10,572 bases of DNA from Thermodesulfobacteriota bacterium (GCA_039028315.1 JBCCIH010000070.1:1-10572), one strand, 5' to 3'; shown: positions 1 through 6,680, numbered from the stretch's first letter. Numbers and translations: made by a program. The notes: a model not told the origin generated them from the sequence alone.

Positions 1-303
1 ATAGATTGGCGCTGTTATTGGCGCCCATGTTTTCTTAAAAATAGTTATAAATGCAAAAATCAATCCACCAATCAGCCCGCCGTATAGCCAGTACATAAGG
101 CTCGCGTTTTCAAGCCCTCCTTCAGTTGTTATGCCGCTCTCATAGAACATATCCCAAACCCAAACCGCAGGGATTACAACAAGCGCAAGAAGGATCAGTG
201 TTTTGTTTATGGTCCCGTTTATAGTCATAGCTCCGGCTGTTTGAATGCCAGGCTGGTATTGCTCAAAGGTATTGTTGCCAAGAGCCGGGTTTGAACTTTT
301 CAT
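1..303 (-). CDS. Bax inhibitor-1/YccA family membrane protein, N-terminal part (3' end outside window)
   Basis: The reading frame is open from an ATG at 303 to the window edge, giving 101 residues. The N-terminus begins MKSSNPALGNNTF, followed by MTINGTINKT (about residues 26-35), a hydrophobic helix at about 34-50 and a second at about 68-89. It then reads WAPITAPIY, the conserved motif that follows TM2 in the YccA/YbhL-like branch of the Bax inhibitor-1 superfamily (COG4760 type). These are multi-pass inner-membrane proteins of about 230-250 residues. Their bacterial role is poorly defined; relatives interact with FtsH or act as ion channels. A GGAGGC ribosome-binding site lies 7 nt before the ATG, and an extended -10 promoter lies upstream, so the gene has its own promoter. 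The family call is from remembered motifs; roughly 60% of the protein is missing. Confidence 0.8.
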   Translation of the reverse strand, partial: MKSSNPALGNNTFEQYQPGIQTAGAMTINGTINKTLILLALVVIPAVWVWDMFYESGITTEGGLENASLMYWLYGGLIGGLIFAFITIFKKTWAPITAPIY

Positions 304-345
304 ATCTTAAGCCTCCAATTGCTGCTCACCTATTATCACAGCGAT

Positions 346-354
346 ATTATATCA
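346..354 (-). promoter_or_regulatory. Extended -10 promoter for the Bax inhibitor-like gene
   Basis: On the minus strand the sequence reads TGATATAAT, an extended -10 element (TG, one base, then a perfect TATAAT at 351-346). No good -35 is visible 16-18 bases upstream, which fits an extended -10 promoter. Transcription would start near position 339, leaving a leader of about 36 nt that contains the GGAGGC ribosome-binding site at 316-311. Confidence 0.55.
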
Positions 355-383
355 TCTGATTGTTAGATTTTCATGAAATTCTT

Positions 384-1301
384 CTATCCGCCATTTTGGT
401 ATAATCGCCCTTGATAAGTATCCCTATTTTCGAGTTCTTTTTCTATCGCCTGGAGGATCTGAAGATGAGATTTTCCCCAATCCGGAGCAATAAGAAGCTG
501 GTGTGGAGTGTCTGTAAATAGCCTCTCGATGATCATATCCGGTGATAGTCGCTCTAAAAAATCAACTATAAAAGTTATGTACTCTTCAAATCCAAATAGT
601 TCAAAAGGCTTTTCAACATACATTCTAGCAAGCTGAGTATTTCGTACAATATGAAGGTTGTGTACTTTGAAAACATCAATTCCCAAAGATGAGATCTCAT
701 CAGCCATATAGAGCATTTCTTCTTTGGTTTCTGTAGGCATGCCGACGATTATGTGTGCTCCAATCTCAAAACCCCTCCCCTTTGACATCTCTATTGCATC
801 TAAGACAGATTGGTAATTATGCCCTCTGTTCATATAATCTAAGGTTTTGTCATAAATTGACTCTATACCGTATTCAAGACAAACATAGCATTCTTTGGCA
901 AGCCCTTGGAACATGTCTAGTTTTTCTTCATCAACGCAGTCTGATCTGGTACCTACTGCTATTCCGATAACGTCATCATAACTCAGGGCTTGACGGTACA
1001 TTTGCTCTAATTTATCTACAGAGTCATAGGTGTTTGTATATGATTGAAAATAAACAATAAATTTCTCTGCTTTAAATCTATTTCTAAGATACTCCATACC
1101 GTTTGAGATCTGCTGATCCATCGTGTAGCGAGCCCTTGCATATGGAGGAACAAAGCTGTCGTTATTACAGTACACGCAGCCGCCAATCGCTAAATTGCCG
1201 TCACGGTTTGGGCACGTGAAACCCATATCTACTGAGAGCTTATTTACTCTGTAGCCGAGTTTTTCTTTTATATATGGCCTGTAGGTATTATAGCGCTGCA
1301 T
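384..1301 (-). CDS. TIGR01212-family radical SAM protein (YhcC-like)
   Basis: Predicted radical S-adenosylmethionine enzyme of 305 residues. The cluster motif is CPNRDG, six residues, then CVYC, i.e. Cx11Cx2C at C30, C42 and C45. This atypical spacing, with CPNRDG and GGC, is characteristic of the YhcC/TIGR01212 group and differs from the usual Cx3Cx2C. Further family-like stretches are YFQSYTNTY (substrate/SAM region), IGTRSDC-like 'AVGTRSDCV', 'YGIESI' and 'GAHIIVGMPTET'. The substrate of the family is not established; a link to tRNA or metabolite modification has only been proposed. I place the start at the ATG at 1301 because it overlaps the nth stop by one base (TAATG), which implies translational coupling. 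The longer alternative begins at a TTG at 1325 inside nth. It is cotranscribed with nth. Confidence 0.88.
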   Translation of the reverse strand: MQRYNTYRPYIKEKLGYRVNKLSVDMGFTCPNRDGNLAIGGCVYCNNDSFVPPYARARYTMDQQISNGMEYLRNRFKAEKFIVYFQSYTNTYDSVDKLEQMYRQALSYDDVIGIAVGTRSDCVDEEKLDMFQGLAKECYVCLEYGIESIYDKTLDYMNRGHNYQSVLDAIEMSKGRGFEIGAHIIVGMPTETKEEMLYMADEISSLGIDVFKVHNLHIVRNTQLARMYVEKPFELFGFEEYITFIVDFLERLSPDMIIERLFTDTPHQLLIAPDWGKSHLQILQAIEKELENRDTYQGRLYQNGG

Positions 1302-1972
1302 TAGAAAAGCCCCGCAGATGGGCAAAGATGACTAAGCATACAATCCCCGCATATTGGTTTTCTGGCATGGCACACTGTACGTCCGTGATCACCCAAGGAA
1401 TTTGAGAAAATTGTCCATTTCTCCTGAGGAATTAATTCATTTAAATCATATTCGATCTTAGTCGGGTCAGTATTTTTTGTAAACCCAAGCCGTGTTGACA
1501 GCCTTTTTATATGAGTGTCTACGATTATTCCCGGTATGCCAAAATAATTTCCGAGCACTACATTTGCAGTTTTTCGCCCTACCCCTGCTAGCTTTGTGAG
1601 CTCATCCATTGTCTTGGGAACTTCCCCGTCATATTCTTCTACTAGAGCCTTTGTGCAGTTAACGATCGACTTAGCCTTCGCGCGGTAAAATCCGCACGAA
1701 TGTATCTCCTCTTCAAGCTCGCTTTGATCAGCTTTCGAGAATTCATATGGAGTTGGATATTTTCTAAACAGCTCAGGTGTTACTTGATTAACTCTTTTAT
1801 CAGTACACTGAGCAGAGAGTATACAGCCGATTAACAGCTCAAACGGGCCTTCAAAGTTTAGATGACACCTTGCATTTGGATATTCATCTTCAAGCAGAGA
1901 TAGTACCGCTAGAGCTGTTTGTTTCTTCGCAGATTCAGTTTCCCTTATTTTAGTTGATGCCCTTTTATTCAC
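1301..1972 (-). CDS. nth: Endonuclease III (base excision repair glycosylase/AP lyase)
   Basis: Removes oxidised pyrimidines from DNA and nicks the abasic site by beta-elimination. It is 223 residues against about 211 in E. coli; the extra length is at the N-terminus. Visible motifs in order are FELLIGCILSAQCTD (start of the helical domain), the helix-hairpin-helix LAGVGRKTANVV with the catalytic lysine, and the catalytic aspartate in VDTHIKRLSTRLG. The C-terminal [4Fe-4S] cluster loop has Cys spacing C-x6-C-x2-C-x5-C. All key residues are present, so it should be active. The start is a GTG at 1972 with only a weak purine-rich stretch upstream. No other plausible start occurs before the conserved region. 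The gene lies just below a terminator and its 3' end overlaps the radical SAM gene by one base. Confidence 0.95.
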   Translation of the reverse strand: MNKRASTKIRETESAKKQTALAVLSLLEDEYPNARCHLNFEGPFELLIGCILSAQCTDKRVNQVTPELFRKYPTPYEFSKADQSELEEEIHSCGFYRAKAKSIVNCTKALVEEYDGEVPKTMDELTKLAGVGRKTANVVLGNYFGIPGIIVDTHIKRLSTRLGFTKNTDPTKIEYDLNELIPQEKWTIFSNSLGDHGRTVCHARKPICGDCMLSHLCPSAGLF

Positions 1973-1983
1973 CTTAGTTCACA

Positions 1984-2021
1984 AAATAAAAAAGGGGATA
2001 TGCACAGGACATATCCCCTTT
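1984..2021 (-). terminator. Intrinsic terminator after the ferredoxin gene
   Basis: A perfect 12-bp stem is formed by 1991-2002 and 2010-2021 (AAAGGGGATATG pairing with CATATCCCCTTT) with a 7-nt loop at 2003-2009. On the minus strand the stem is followed by a T-rich run (TTTATTTT) at 1990-1983, as expected for Rho-independent termination of the ferredoxin message. The opposite side has a weaker T tract. The T run ends only about 10 nt before the GTG of nth. Confidence 0.85.
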
Positions 2022-2049
2022 AGTTATTTATCTATATCAATTTGGGATT

Positions 2050-2316
2050 TTAGTCCTTTCTAGCTGGCTCCAGACCTTCTTTGCCCTCAAAGAAATCGGC
2101 ATTCATTTCAGTGTATTCGCTCCATTTTTCTGGGAGCTCGTCTTCGTGAAAAATGGCATCAACAGGACATGGATCTACGCAAGCGCCGCAATCAATACAC
2201 TCTTCAGGATGAATGAAAAGTTGGCTATCGCCTTCGTAGATACAGTCTACAGGGCACGCTTCAACACACGCTTTATCTTTAACGTCAACGCACGGCTCTG
2301 CAATAATATATGCCAT
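2050..2316 (-). CDS. fdxA: Seven-iron ferredoxin ([3Fe-4S][4Fe-4S])
   Basis: Small soluble electron carrier of 88 residues. By analogy with Azotobacter vinelandii ferredoxin I (numbering shifted by one), C9, C17 and C50 bind the [3Fe-4S] cluster and C21, C40, C43 and C46 bind the [4Fe-4S] cluster. C25 corresponds to the free cysteine near the cluster. The signatures ACVEACPVDCIYEG and CIDCGACVDPCP, followed by an acidic C-terminal region with NADFF, match the FdxA family well. The family's physiological partner varies and nothing here identifies it. A strong GGAGGT ribosome-binding site lies 8 nt before the ATG. The gene sits 90 nt downstream of secG, with a possible promoter of its own and a strong terminator after it, so it may be expressed alone or as the last gene of the secG cluster. 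Confidence 0.92.
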   Translation of the reverse strand: MAYIIAEPCVDVKDKACVEACPVDCIYEGDSQLFIHPEECIDCGACVDPCPVDAIFHEDELPEKWSEYTEMNADFFEGKEGLEPARKD

Positions 2317-2351
2317 TATTAAATACCTCCGAATAAAATTATGTCTTGATA

Positions 2352-2380
2352 ATAATACTTAATGAGCTTGGTACTCGCAA
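2352..2380 (-). promoter_or_regulatory. Possible promoter for the ferredoxin gene
   Basis: In the 90-bp gap between secG and the ferredoxin gene the minus strand carries TTGCGA (2380-2375), a 17-base spacer, and TATTAT (2357-2352). Both elements match sigma-70 consensus at four or five of six positions. Transcription would start near 2345, giving a leader of about 30 nt that includes the GGAGGT site. AT-rich sequence makes chance matches likely. Confidence 0.4.
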
Positions 2381-2406
2381 CAATTCTAGTCTTATGACAA
2401 GCTATT

Positions 2407-2916
2407 TCACTGCGTATCCTCAGTGTTTTCGCCAGAAGGCTCTTGATTAGCTTCGGGTGCCGGCTGCTCTGCCGCTCCATCAGATAACTCTGAACCTGAG
2501 CTTTGCTCAGCTGGCTGCTGCTCTTGCTGAGCGGGCTCTTGTGCAGCTGATCCTTGGTCCTGGCCACTGTTATCAGGGGGAATAGGCTCTTGCTGTGAAG
2601 TGTCAGTTGGTGAGGCTATATCAGTGGTTTGCTGTGTCGTAGGTATATCAGTAACAACTGATGTGTTAACGTTCTTAGCTGCAAAATAACCTAGGGTTAA
2701 AGAACTAAGCAAGAACAAGACCGCGAGCACTCTAGTGACCTTAGATAAAAACGGCACAGCACCTGCTGCACCAAATACAGATTCACTTGATCCTCCGCCG
2801 CCGCCAAACACAGACCCCAAATCTCCACCTTTACCCGGCTGAAGTAATACAACAACAATGAGCAATATGCTCACAACAATATGTATTGCTTGCACTGAAT
2901 AAATTATTAGTTCCAC
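2407..2916 (-). CDS. secG: SecG preprotein translocase subunit with long acidic C-terminal tail
   Basis: Inner-membrane subunit of the SecYEG translocon that assists SecA-driven export. TM1 is about residues 3-25. The conserved cytoplasmic loop at about 25-53 runs from LLQPGKGGDLGSVFGGGG to SSESVFGAAGA, and TM2 is about 59-80. The core of about 80 residues is canonical. Residues 82-169 are unusual: rich in Gln, Glu, Pro, Ser and Thr, with about 17 acidic residues and no Lys or Arg. With the known SecG topology (both termini outside the cytoplasm) this tail would be periplasmic and disordered. The start is a GTG; its ribosome-binding site (GGAGAG) overlaps the last codons of tpiA, 6 nt from the tpiA stop, so translation is probably coupled. 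Its place after tpiA matches the common pgk-tpiA-secG gene order. Confidence 0.93.
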   Translation of the reverse strand: MELIIYSVQAIHIVVSILLIVVVLLQPGKGGDLGSVFGGGGGSSESVFGAAGAVPFLSKVTRVLAVLFLLSSLTLGYFAAKNVNTSVVTDIPTTQQTTDIASPTDTSQQEPIPPDNSGQDQGSAAQEPAQQEQQPAEQSSGSELSDGAAEQPAPEANQEPSGENTEDTQ

Positions 2917-2922
2917 TTTTCT

Positions 2923-3681
2923 CTACTCTCCTGCAATTTTTACTATTTCTACAAAGGAATCCGCATTAAGACCCGCGCCTCCTATAAGCGCTCCGTCTAT
3001 ATGTTCCATATTGATTAGTTCTTCAATATTTCCTACGTTTACACTTCCCCCGTAAATTATCCTGATTAATTCAAAACCTTGACCGAATATATTACCTGTT
3101 ATTTCACGAATTGTGGCATGAACATGCTCAGCTTGTTCTGGAGTTGCATTTTTACCAGTCCCAATTGCCCATATTGGCTCATAGGCAATAACGAACCGTC
3201 TTGGGTCATCAAGCACTAAATCTGACATTGCACTTTTAACTTGTGTAGTGACTTTTTCGATTGTGTTGCCCTCTTCCCTTTCTTGTAATGTCTCGCCAAC
3301 GCATACTATTACATTTAGTCCGTCATTTAGTGAAGCACCAATTTTTTTCTTAACAACCTCATCTGTCTCGCCTAATATACCTCGCCTTTCTGAATGACCA
3401 ATAATTGTCCACTCACATCCGGCATCAACAAGCATTGCTGGAGAAACCTCTCCGGTGTAGGCTCCTCTGTCTTCCCAAAATACATCCTGAGCGGATAGCT
3501 CAATTTGCGTATCTGCTATTAATCCATTGACAATATCTAAAGCTGTATAAGGCGGTGCAAGTACTATATCAAGACCATGGTCTATACCAGATACTCCAGA
3601 GATAATGCTTTGGGTAAGCTCAGTTGCCTCAGCTCTTAGCATATTCATCTTCCAATTGCCGGCTATCATATTTCTTTTCAT
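2923..3681 (-). CDS. tpiA: Triosephosphate isomerase
   Basis: Interconverts dihydroxyacetone phosphate and glyceraldehyde 3-phosphate in glycolysis and gluconeogenesis; a cytoplasmic TIM barrel. It is 252 residues from the ATG, the normal family length. All catalytic elements are present: GNWKMN (N9, K11), IIGHSERR with H96, AYEPIWAIGTGK with E168 and the flexible loop 6, YGGSVN at 210-215, and GALIGGAGL at the phosphate site. I choose the ATG at 3681 because it overlaps the stop of the PGK-like gene by one base (TGATG). The codon before it is TTG and would add only one residue. It is the canonical enzyme in a cluster whose pgk-position gene is degenerate. Confidence 0.97.
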   Translation of the reverse strand: MKRNMIAGNWKMNMLRAEATELTQSIISGVSGIDHGLDIVLAPPYTALDIVNGLIADTQIELSAQDVFWEDRGAYTGEVSPAMLVDAGCEWTIIGHSERRGILGETDEVVKKKIGASLNDGLNVIVCVGETLQEREEGNTIEKVTTQVKSAMSDLVLDDPRRFVIAYEPIWAIGTGKNATPEQAEHVHATIREITGNIFGQGFELIRIIYGGSVNVGNIEELINMEHIDGALIGGAGLNADSFVEIVKIAGE

Positions 3682-4871
3682 CAAAGTCGCCCTTTAATTG
3701 CCTCAATACCAAGCAGCTCTTTACCAAGTAAGTAATCCACTGAACACTGACCACCATATGAGATAAAGCTTCTACCCTCCTGCCCAACTGCATCAAGAGC
3801 TGTGTCTATTGTGTCTTGTCCAATGATTACACTGAAAATATCTGACTCGGCCAATGCCCTAGCCATAAACTCAGTACCCTTTTTAAACTCATCGTGCTCA
3901 CATATGCCCAAAGGTCCTGACCAAAGAACAGTTTTTGCCTTTTCTATTCTACTTTGGAAATCTGATTGAGCATCAGGGCCAATATCAACGACCTTCATAT
4001 CCTTTGGCAAACGGCCGCCTGAAATTATAAAGGAACTCTCATAATTGTTCAAATCACCTTTTATTGCAAGAAGATCTTGTGGTAAAACCAAATTTATATT
4101 TCGTGTCTCAGCAGAAGAGATAAACCTCTTAATTCTATAAATTGCATCTTTTTCTATTTGCGATCTCCCAGTCTCACCGCCAAGGACATTTAGAAATGTA
4201 TTTGCAAAAACCCCACCTAATATTACTGTATCAACTTGGTCCAGCATATATTCAGCAAGCTCAAGCTTTTCTAAAACGTTGGAGCCTCCTAGAATTGCTG
4301 TGAAAGGTCGTTGGGGATTTTTAATACTTTCTAGGTTTTTTATTTCATTTTCGAACTGAAAGCCTATGCACAAATTTTCAAAGTAATCACAGATGCTGAC
4401 TATAGATGCATAGTTATGATCGCAAAGAGAAAACGCCTCATTTACATAAATATCTGCACATTCTGATAATTTTCTCGCATAGTCAGAGCTATTTTCAATC
4501 TCCCCCTTTTGAAACTCTAAATTCTCAAGCAGCATTACCTGACCCGGTTGCATATCAGTGCCTATTTTCTTAACCGCCTCTCCAATTGAATTATCCGGAA
4601 AGTAGATTTCAGTTCCAAGTGATTGTGAAAGTATGCTGCCCACAGCTTCAAGACTATATTTTTTGTTGTATCTACCTTTTGCATTTCCAAAGCTTGAAGC
4701 AATAACAACTTTGGCATTCTGAGCTAGAGCATATCTTATAGTGGGTAGAGCGTTGATAATTTTTCTATTATTTTCAGCTGATGTATCACCAATAGTTGGA
4801 AAATCGAAATCGACTCTGATGAAAACTCTTTTCTCTGCGATATCTATTTGGGCTATTGATGGCAGTGTCAT
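3681..4871 (-). CDS. Divergent phosphoglycerate kinase homologue with degenerate active site
   Basis: The 396 residues align to phosphoglycerate kinase over its whole length: RVDFDFP near 19-25, ALPTI, LLENLEF (114-120), IYVNEAF, ILGGSNVLEK (193-202), WSGPLG (317-322), and a C-terminal GKELLGIEAI. Active-site positions are largely changed (human PGK1 numbering in brackets): N26 to D23, R39 to K37, H63 to S60, R66 to N63, R123 to E119, R171 to H152, K216 to N198, N337 to S318. The GGGDT and TGGGAS nucleotide-site motifs are altered to GQDTI and YGGQCS. K220 is kept (K202). The fold is thus preserved but almost the whole 3-phosphoglycerate basic patch is lost. It may be a non-catalytic or re-purposed paralogue. 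It overlaps the aminotransferase by ATGA and tpiA by TGATG. The residue alignment is by eye. Confidence 0.85.
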   Translation of the reverse strand: MTLPSIAQIDIAEKRVFIRVDFDFPTIGDTSAENNRKIINALPTIRYALAQNAKVVIASSFGNAKGRYNKKYSLEAVGSILSQSLGTEIYFPDNSIGEAVKKIGTDMQPGQVMLLENLEFQKGEIENSSDYARKLSECADIYVNEAFSLCDHNYASIVSICDYFENLCIGFQFENEIKNLESIKNPQRPFTAILGGSNVLEKLELAEYMLDQVDTVILGGVFANTFLNVLGGETGRSQIEKDAIYRIKRFISSAETRNINLVLPQDLLAIKGDLNNYESSFIISGGRLPKDMKVVDIGPDAQSDFQSRIEKAKTVLWSGPLGICEHDEFKKGTEFMARALAESDIFSVIIGQDTIDTALDAVGQEGRSFISYGGQCSVDYLLGKELLGIEAIKGRL

Positions 4872-6019
4872 AAAGCCATTTCCGCCTTTTCAATATATTT
4901 TTGCAAACGAGCTATTCCTTGTTCTATATTTGAAATAGAAGTTGCGTAGGAAAATCTTAAATACCCCTCGCCACCAGCGCCAAAATCAATGCCCGGCGTA
5001 ACTGCAACATGAGCTTTTTCCAGAATATCAAATGCGAGCTCGTGTGAGTTAGGATTTATTCTGCTTGCATCAACAAACACATAAAAAGCACCCTCAGGCT
5101 CAGCCTGAATTTCAAAACCAAGCTTTTTTAGTCCACTAATCATAGCTTTTCTTCTTTCATCAAACTTAAGCGCCATATTATTGGCCACATCCTGAGCACT
5201 ATTGAGTGCAACCACTCCGGCTCTTTGTACAAAAGCGTTTGGTGATATAAAAAGATTTTGCTGAAGCTTTTGAATTGGTCTAATAAATTCCCCTGGAGCT
5301 ATTAAATAACCAAGCCTCCAGCCTGTCATTGAGTAGAATTTGGAAAACCCATTTACTGCAAATGCTTTATTGGTAAATTCATAAATAGTTTTCGCCTCAC
5401 CTTGATAGACAAGTCCATGATAGATTTCATCTGAAAGAATATGTATACCTAAATCGGCTATCTTTTTCATAACCTCGGGCTTAAGCACGATACCAGTTGG
5501 GTTAGCAGGAGAGTTAATAATAATGGCTTTGGTTTTACTAGTTATCTCATTGCGTAATCTATCCACATCTATTTGAAAACCTTCATTTTCATAGATTCTA
5601 AAAGTTTTTGGAACCCCTCCCGCAATTTTTATGATCTGAGGATAACATGCATAGTGCGGGTCAGTTATCAAGACTTCATCCCCTGGCTCGATAAGTGAGA
5701 TAATAGATAGATATAAAGCAGGAGAGCTGCCCATTGTGATAATCACATTATCAGGATCTATAGATACTCTGTAATTTGTTTTGTAATTTTCAGATACGGC
5801 TTGTCTTAGTTCAGGTATACCCAAGCTATGAGTATATTTTGTATCTCCTTCATTTATGGACCTAAGAGCCTCTTGTGAAATTACATCAGGAGTTTCGAAG
5901 TCCGGCTCGCCAACTTCAAAATGAAAGACTCTGTGGCCTTGGGCTTCTATTTCCTTTGCTTTCTCCAAAACGTCCATTACGTAAAAAGGAGATAGCTCTT
6001 GTGAAAGCTTAGATGGCAT
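4868..6019 (-). CDS. Class I/II PLP-dependent aminotransferase (AspC-like)
   Basis: Fold-type I pyridoxal-phosphate transaminase of 383 residues, normal length. Motifs in order: FEVGEPDFETPD (35-45), GSSPALYL around the PLP-phosphate site (97-104), SPANPTG with N173, ILSDEIYHGLVY with D197 and Y200, and the Schiff-base lysine K227 in NGFSKFYSMTGWRLGY with R235. R355 in YLRFSYA should bind the substrate carboxylate. The closest familiar group is the aspartate/aromatic aminotransferase Ib-type subfamily; substrate specificity cannot be read from sequence. The start fits the family (SPFYVMDVLEKAKEIEAQG follows directly). No Shine-Dalgarno sequence is seen, and a promoter -10 lies 8 nt from the ATG. 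It is the first gene of the cluster with PGK-like, tpiA and secG, in the place often held by gapA. Confidence 0.92.
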   Translation of the reverse strand: MPSKLSQELSPFYVMDVLEKAKEIEAQGHRVFHFEVGEPDFETPDVISQEALRSINEGDTKYTHSLGIPELRQAVSENYKTNYRVSIDPDNVIITMGSSPALYLSIISLIEPGDEVLITDPHYACYPQIIKIAGGVPKTFRIYENEGFQIDVDRLRNEITSKTKAIIINSPANPTGIVLKPEVMKKIADLGIHILSDEIYHGLVYQGEAKTIYEFTNKAFAVNGFSKFYSMTGWRLGYLIAPGEFIRPIQKLQQNLFISPNAFVQRAGVVALNSAQDVANNMALKFDERRKAMISGLKKLGFEIQAEPEGAFYVFVDASRINPNSHELAFDILEKAHVAVTPGIDFGAGGEGYLRFSYATSISNIEQGIARLQKYIEKAEMAL

Positions 6020-6027
6020 GGGGCTTA

Positions 6028-6056
6028 ATAATAAGGAATAAGGGACTTATTGTCTA
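6028..6056 (-). promoter_or_regulatory. Promoter of the aminotransferase-PGK-like-tpiA-secG cluster
   Basis: The minus strand carries TAGACA (6056-6051), a 17-base spacer and TATTAT (6033-6028), each five of six matches to sigma-70 consensus. The -10 ends only 8 nt before the ATG at 6019, so transcription would begin at or next to the start codon, giving a leaderless or near-leaderless mRNA. The spacer contains the dyad AATAAG-3 nt-CTTATT (6037-6051), which could be an operator. Confidence 0.55.
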
Positions 6057-6073
6057 GGTGAGGCAAAATGCAA

Positions 6074-6643
6074 CTATAAGACTGCTTGCTTTTCTTCTTT
6101 TCCAAGTGCTTTTTCAATTTTCTTTTTTAGTAACTCTCGTTTGAGCCTTCCCAGCCTGTCAATAAACAAAACGCCATCAAGATGATCAATTTCATGCTGG
6201 AATACTCTTGCAAGAAGGTCATCGCATTTAATCTCCAAAAGCTCCCCATCACGGTTGTATCCCTCTACAACTACCTCAAATTTCCTTTTCACATCGCTCA
6301 CGAAGCCAGGGATGCTAAGACAACCCTCCTCTCCGATGACTTCGCCATCAGAAAAGACAATCTCTGGATTAATGAGCTCAATGAGTTCAGCTCTATCTGG
6401 AGGAAGCAAGATTTCTTCCCCCTCTTCACTCTCTTTAATTCTTTCTCTTGGCTGTATATCGGCTACTAAAACTCTTTTGGAAATACCCACCTGAGGTGCT
6501 GCTAACCCTACCCCCGGTGCTTCATACATGGTGTCTGCCATGTCATCCAGTAGTTCAATTAAATCATCATCTATCACTTCTACCGGTTCACATTTTTTCC
6601 TTAGAATAGAGTTAGGATAGAGAAGAATATCGCGTAGTGCCAT
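6074..6643 (-). CDS. def: Peptide deformylase
   Basis: Removes the N-formyl group from nascent proteins; cytoplasmic metalloenzyme acting at the ribosome exit. It is 189 residues, slightly longer than the usual 165-175. Motif 1 is GVGLAAPQVG (44-53, with Q51 at the oxyanion site). Motif 2 is EEGCLS with metal ligand C108. Motif 3 is QHEIDHLDG with ligands H150 and H154 and the general base E151. The extra length is an acidic insertion at about 66-86 before LIELINPEI and a Lys/Glu-rich C-terminal helix. fmt, a frequent neighbour of def, is not adjacent. The ATG at 6643 starts with MALRDILLYPNSILRKKCEP, as expected for the family, but has no Shine-Dalgarno sequence. A sigma-70-like promoter lies immediately upstream. 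Confidence 0.96.
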   Translation of the reverse strand: MALRDILLYPNSILRKKCEPVEVIDDDLIELLDDMADTMYEAPGVGLAAPQVGISKRVLVADIQPRERIKESEEGEEILLPPDRAELIELINPEIVFSDGEVIGEEGCLSIPGFVSDVKRKFEVVVEGYNRDGELLEIKCDDLLARVFQHEIDHLDGVLFIDRLGRLKRELLKKKIEKALGKEEKQAVL

Positions 6644-6652
6644 AGAAAATTA

Positions 6653-6680
6653 ATGCTATCAAAATGGACAGAATTGTCAA
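6653..6680 (-). promoter_or_regulatory. Promoter of def, close to the start codon
   Basis: The minus strand has a perfect -35 TTGACA (6680-6675), a 16-base spacer and TAGCAT (6658-6653, four of six). Only 9 nt separate the -10 from the def ATG, so the transcript would start within a few bases of the codon. With no Shine-Dalgarno present, leaderless translation is plausible. Confidence 0.5.

Noticed and set aside
1299..1325. Longer radical SAM start at TTG 1325
   Set aside because: The ATG at 1301 overlaps the nth stop as TAATG and gives the family-typical N-terminus; the extra eight residues lie within nth.
2365..2403. AGCTTG/CAAGCT inverted repeat between secG and the ferredoxin gene as terminator or riboswitch
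   Set aside because: The arms are six bases with a 27-base loop and no further pairing or T run; chance is sufficient.
2319..2567. Minus-strand open frame of 82 codons overlapping the end of secG
   Set aside because: It lies in another frame of the secG low-complexity tail, has no ribosome-binding site or recognisable domain, and contains a composition expected from a shifted Gln/Pro-rich region.
6182..6494. Plus-strand open frames opposite def
   Set aside because: Both are antisense to the well-supported def coding sequence, without domain resemblance or ribosome-binding site.
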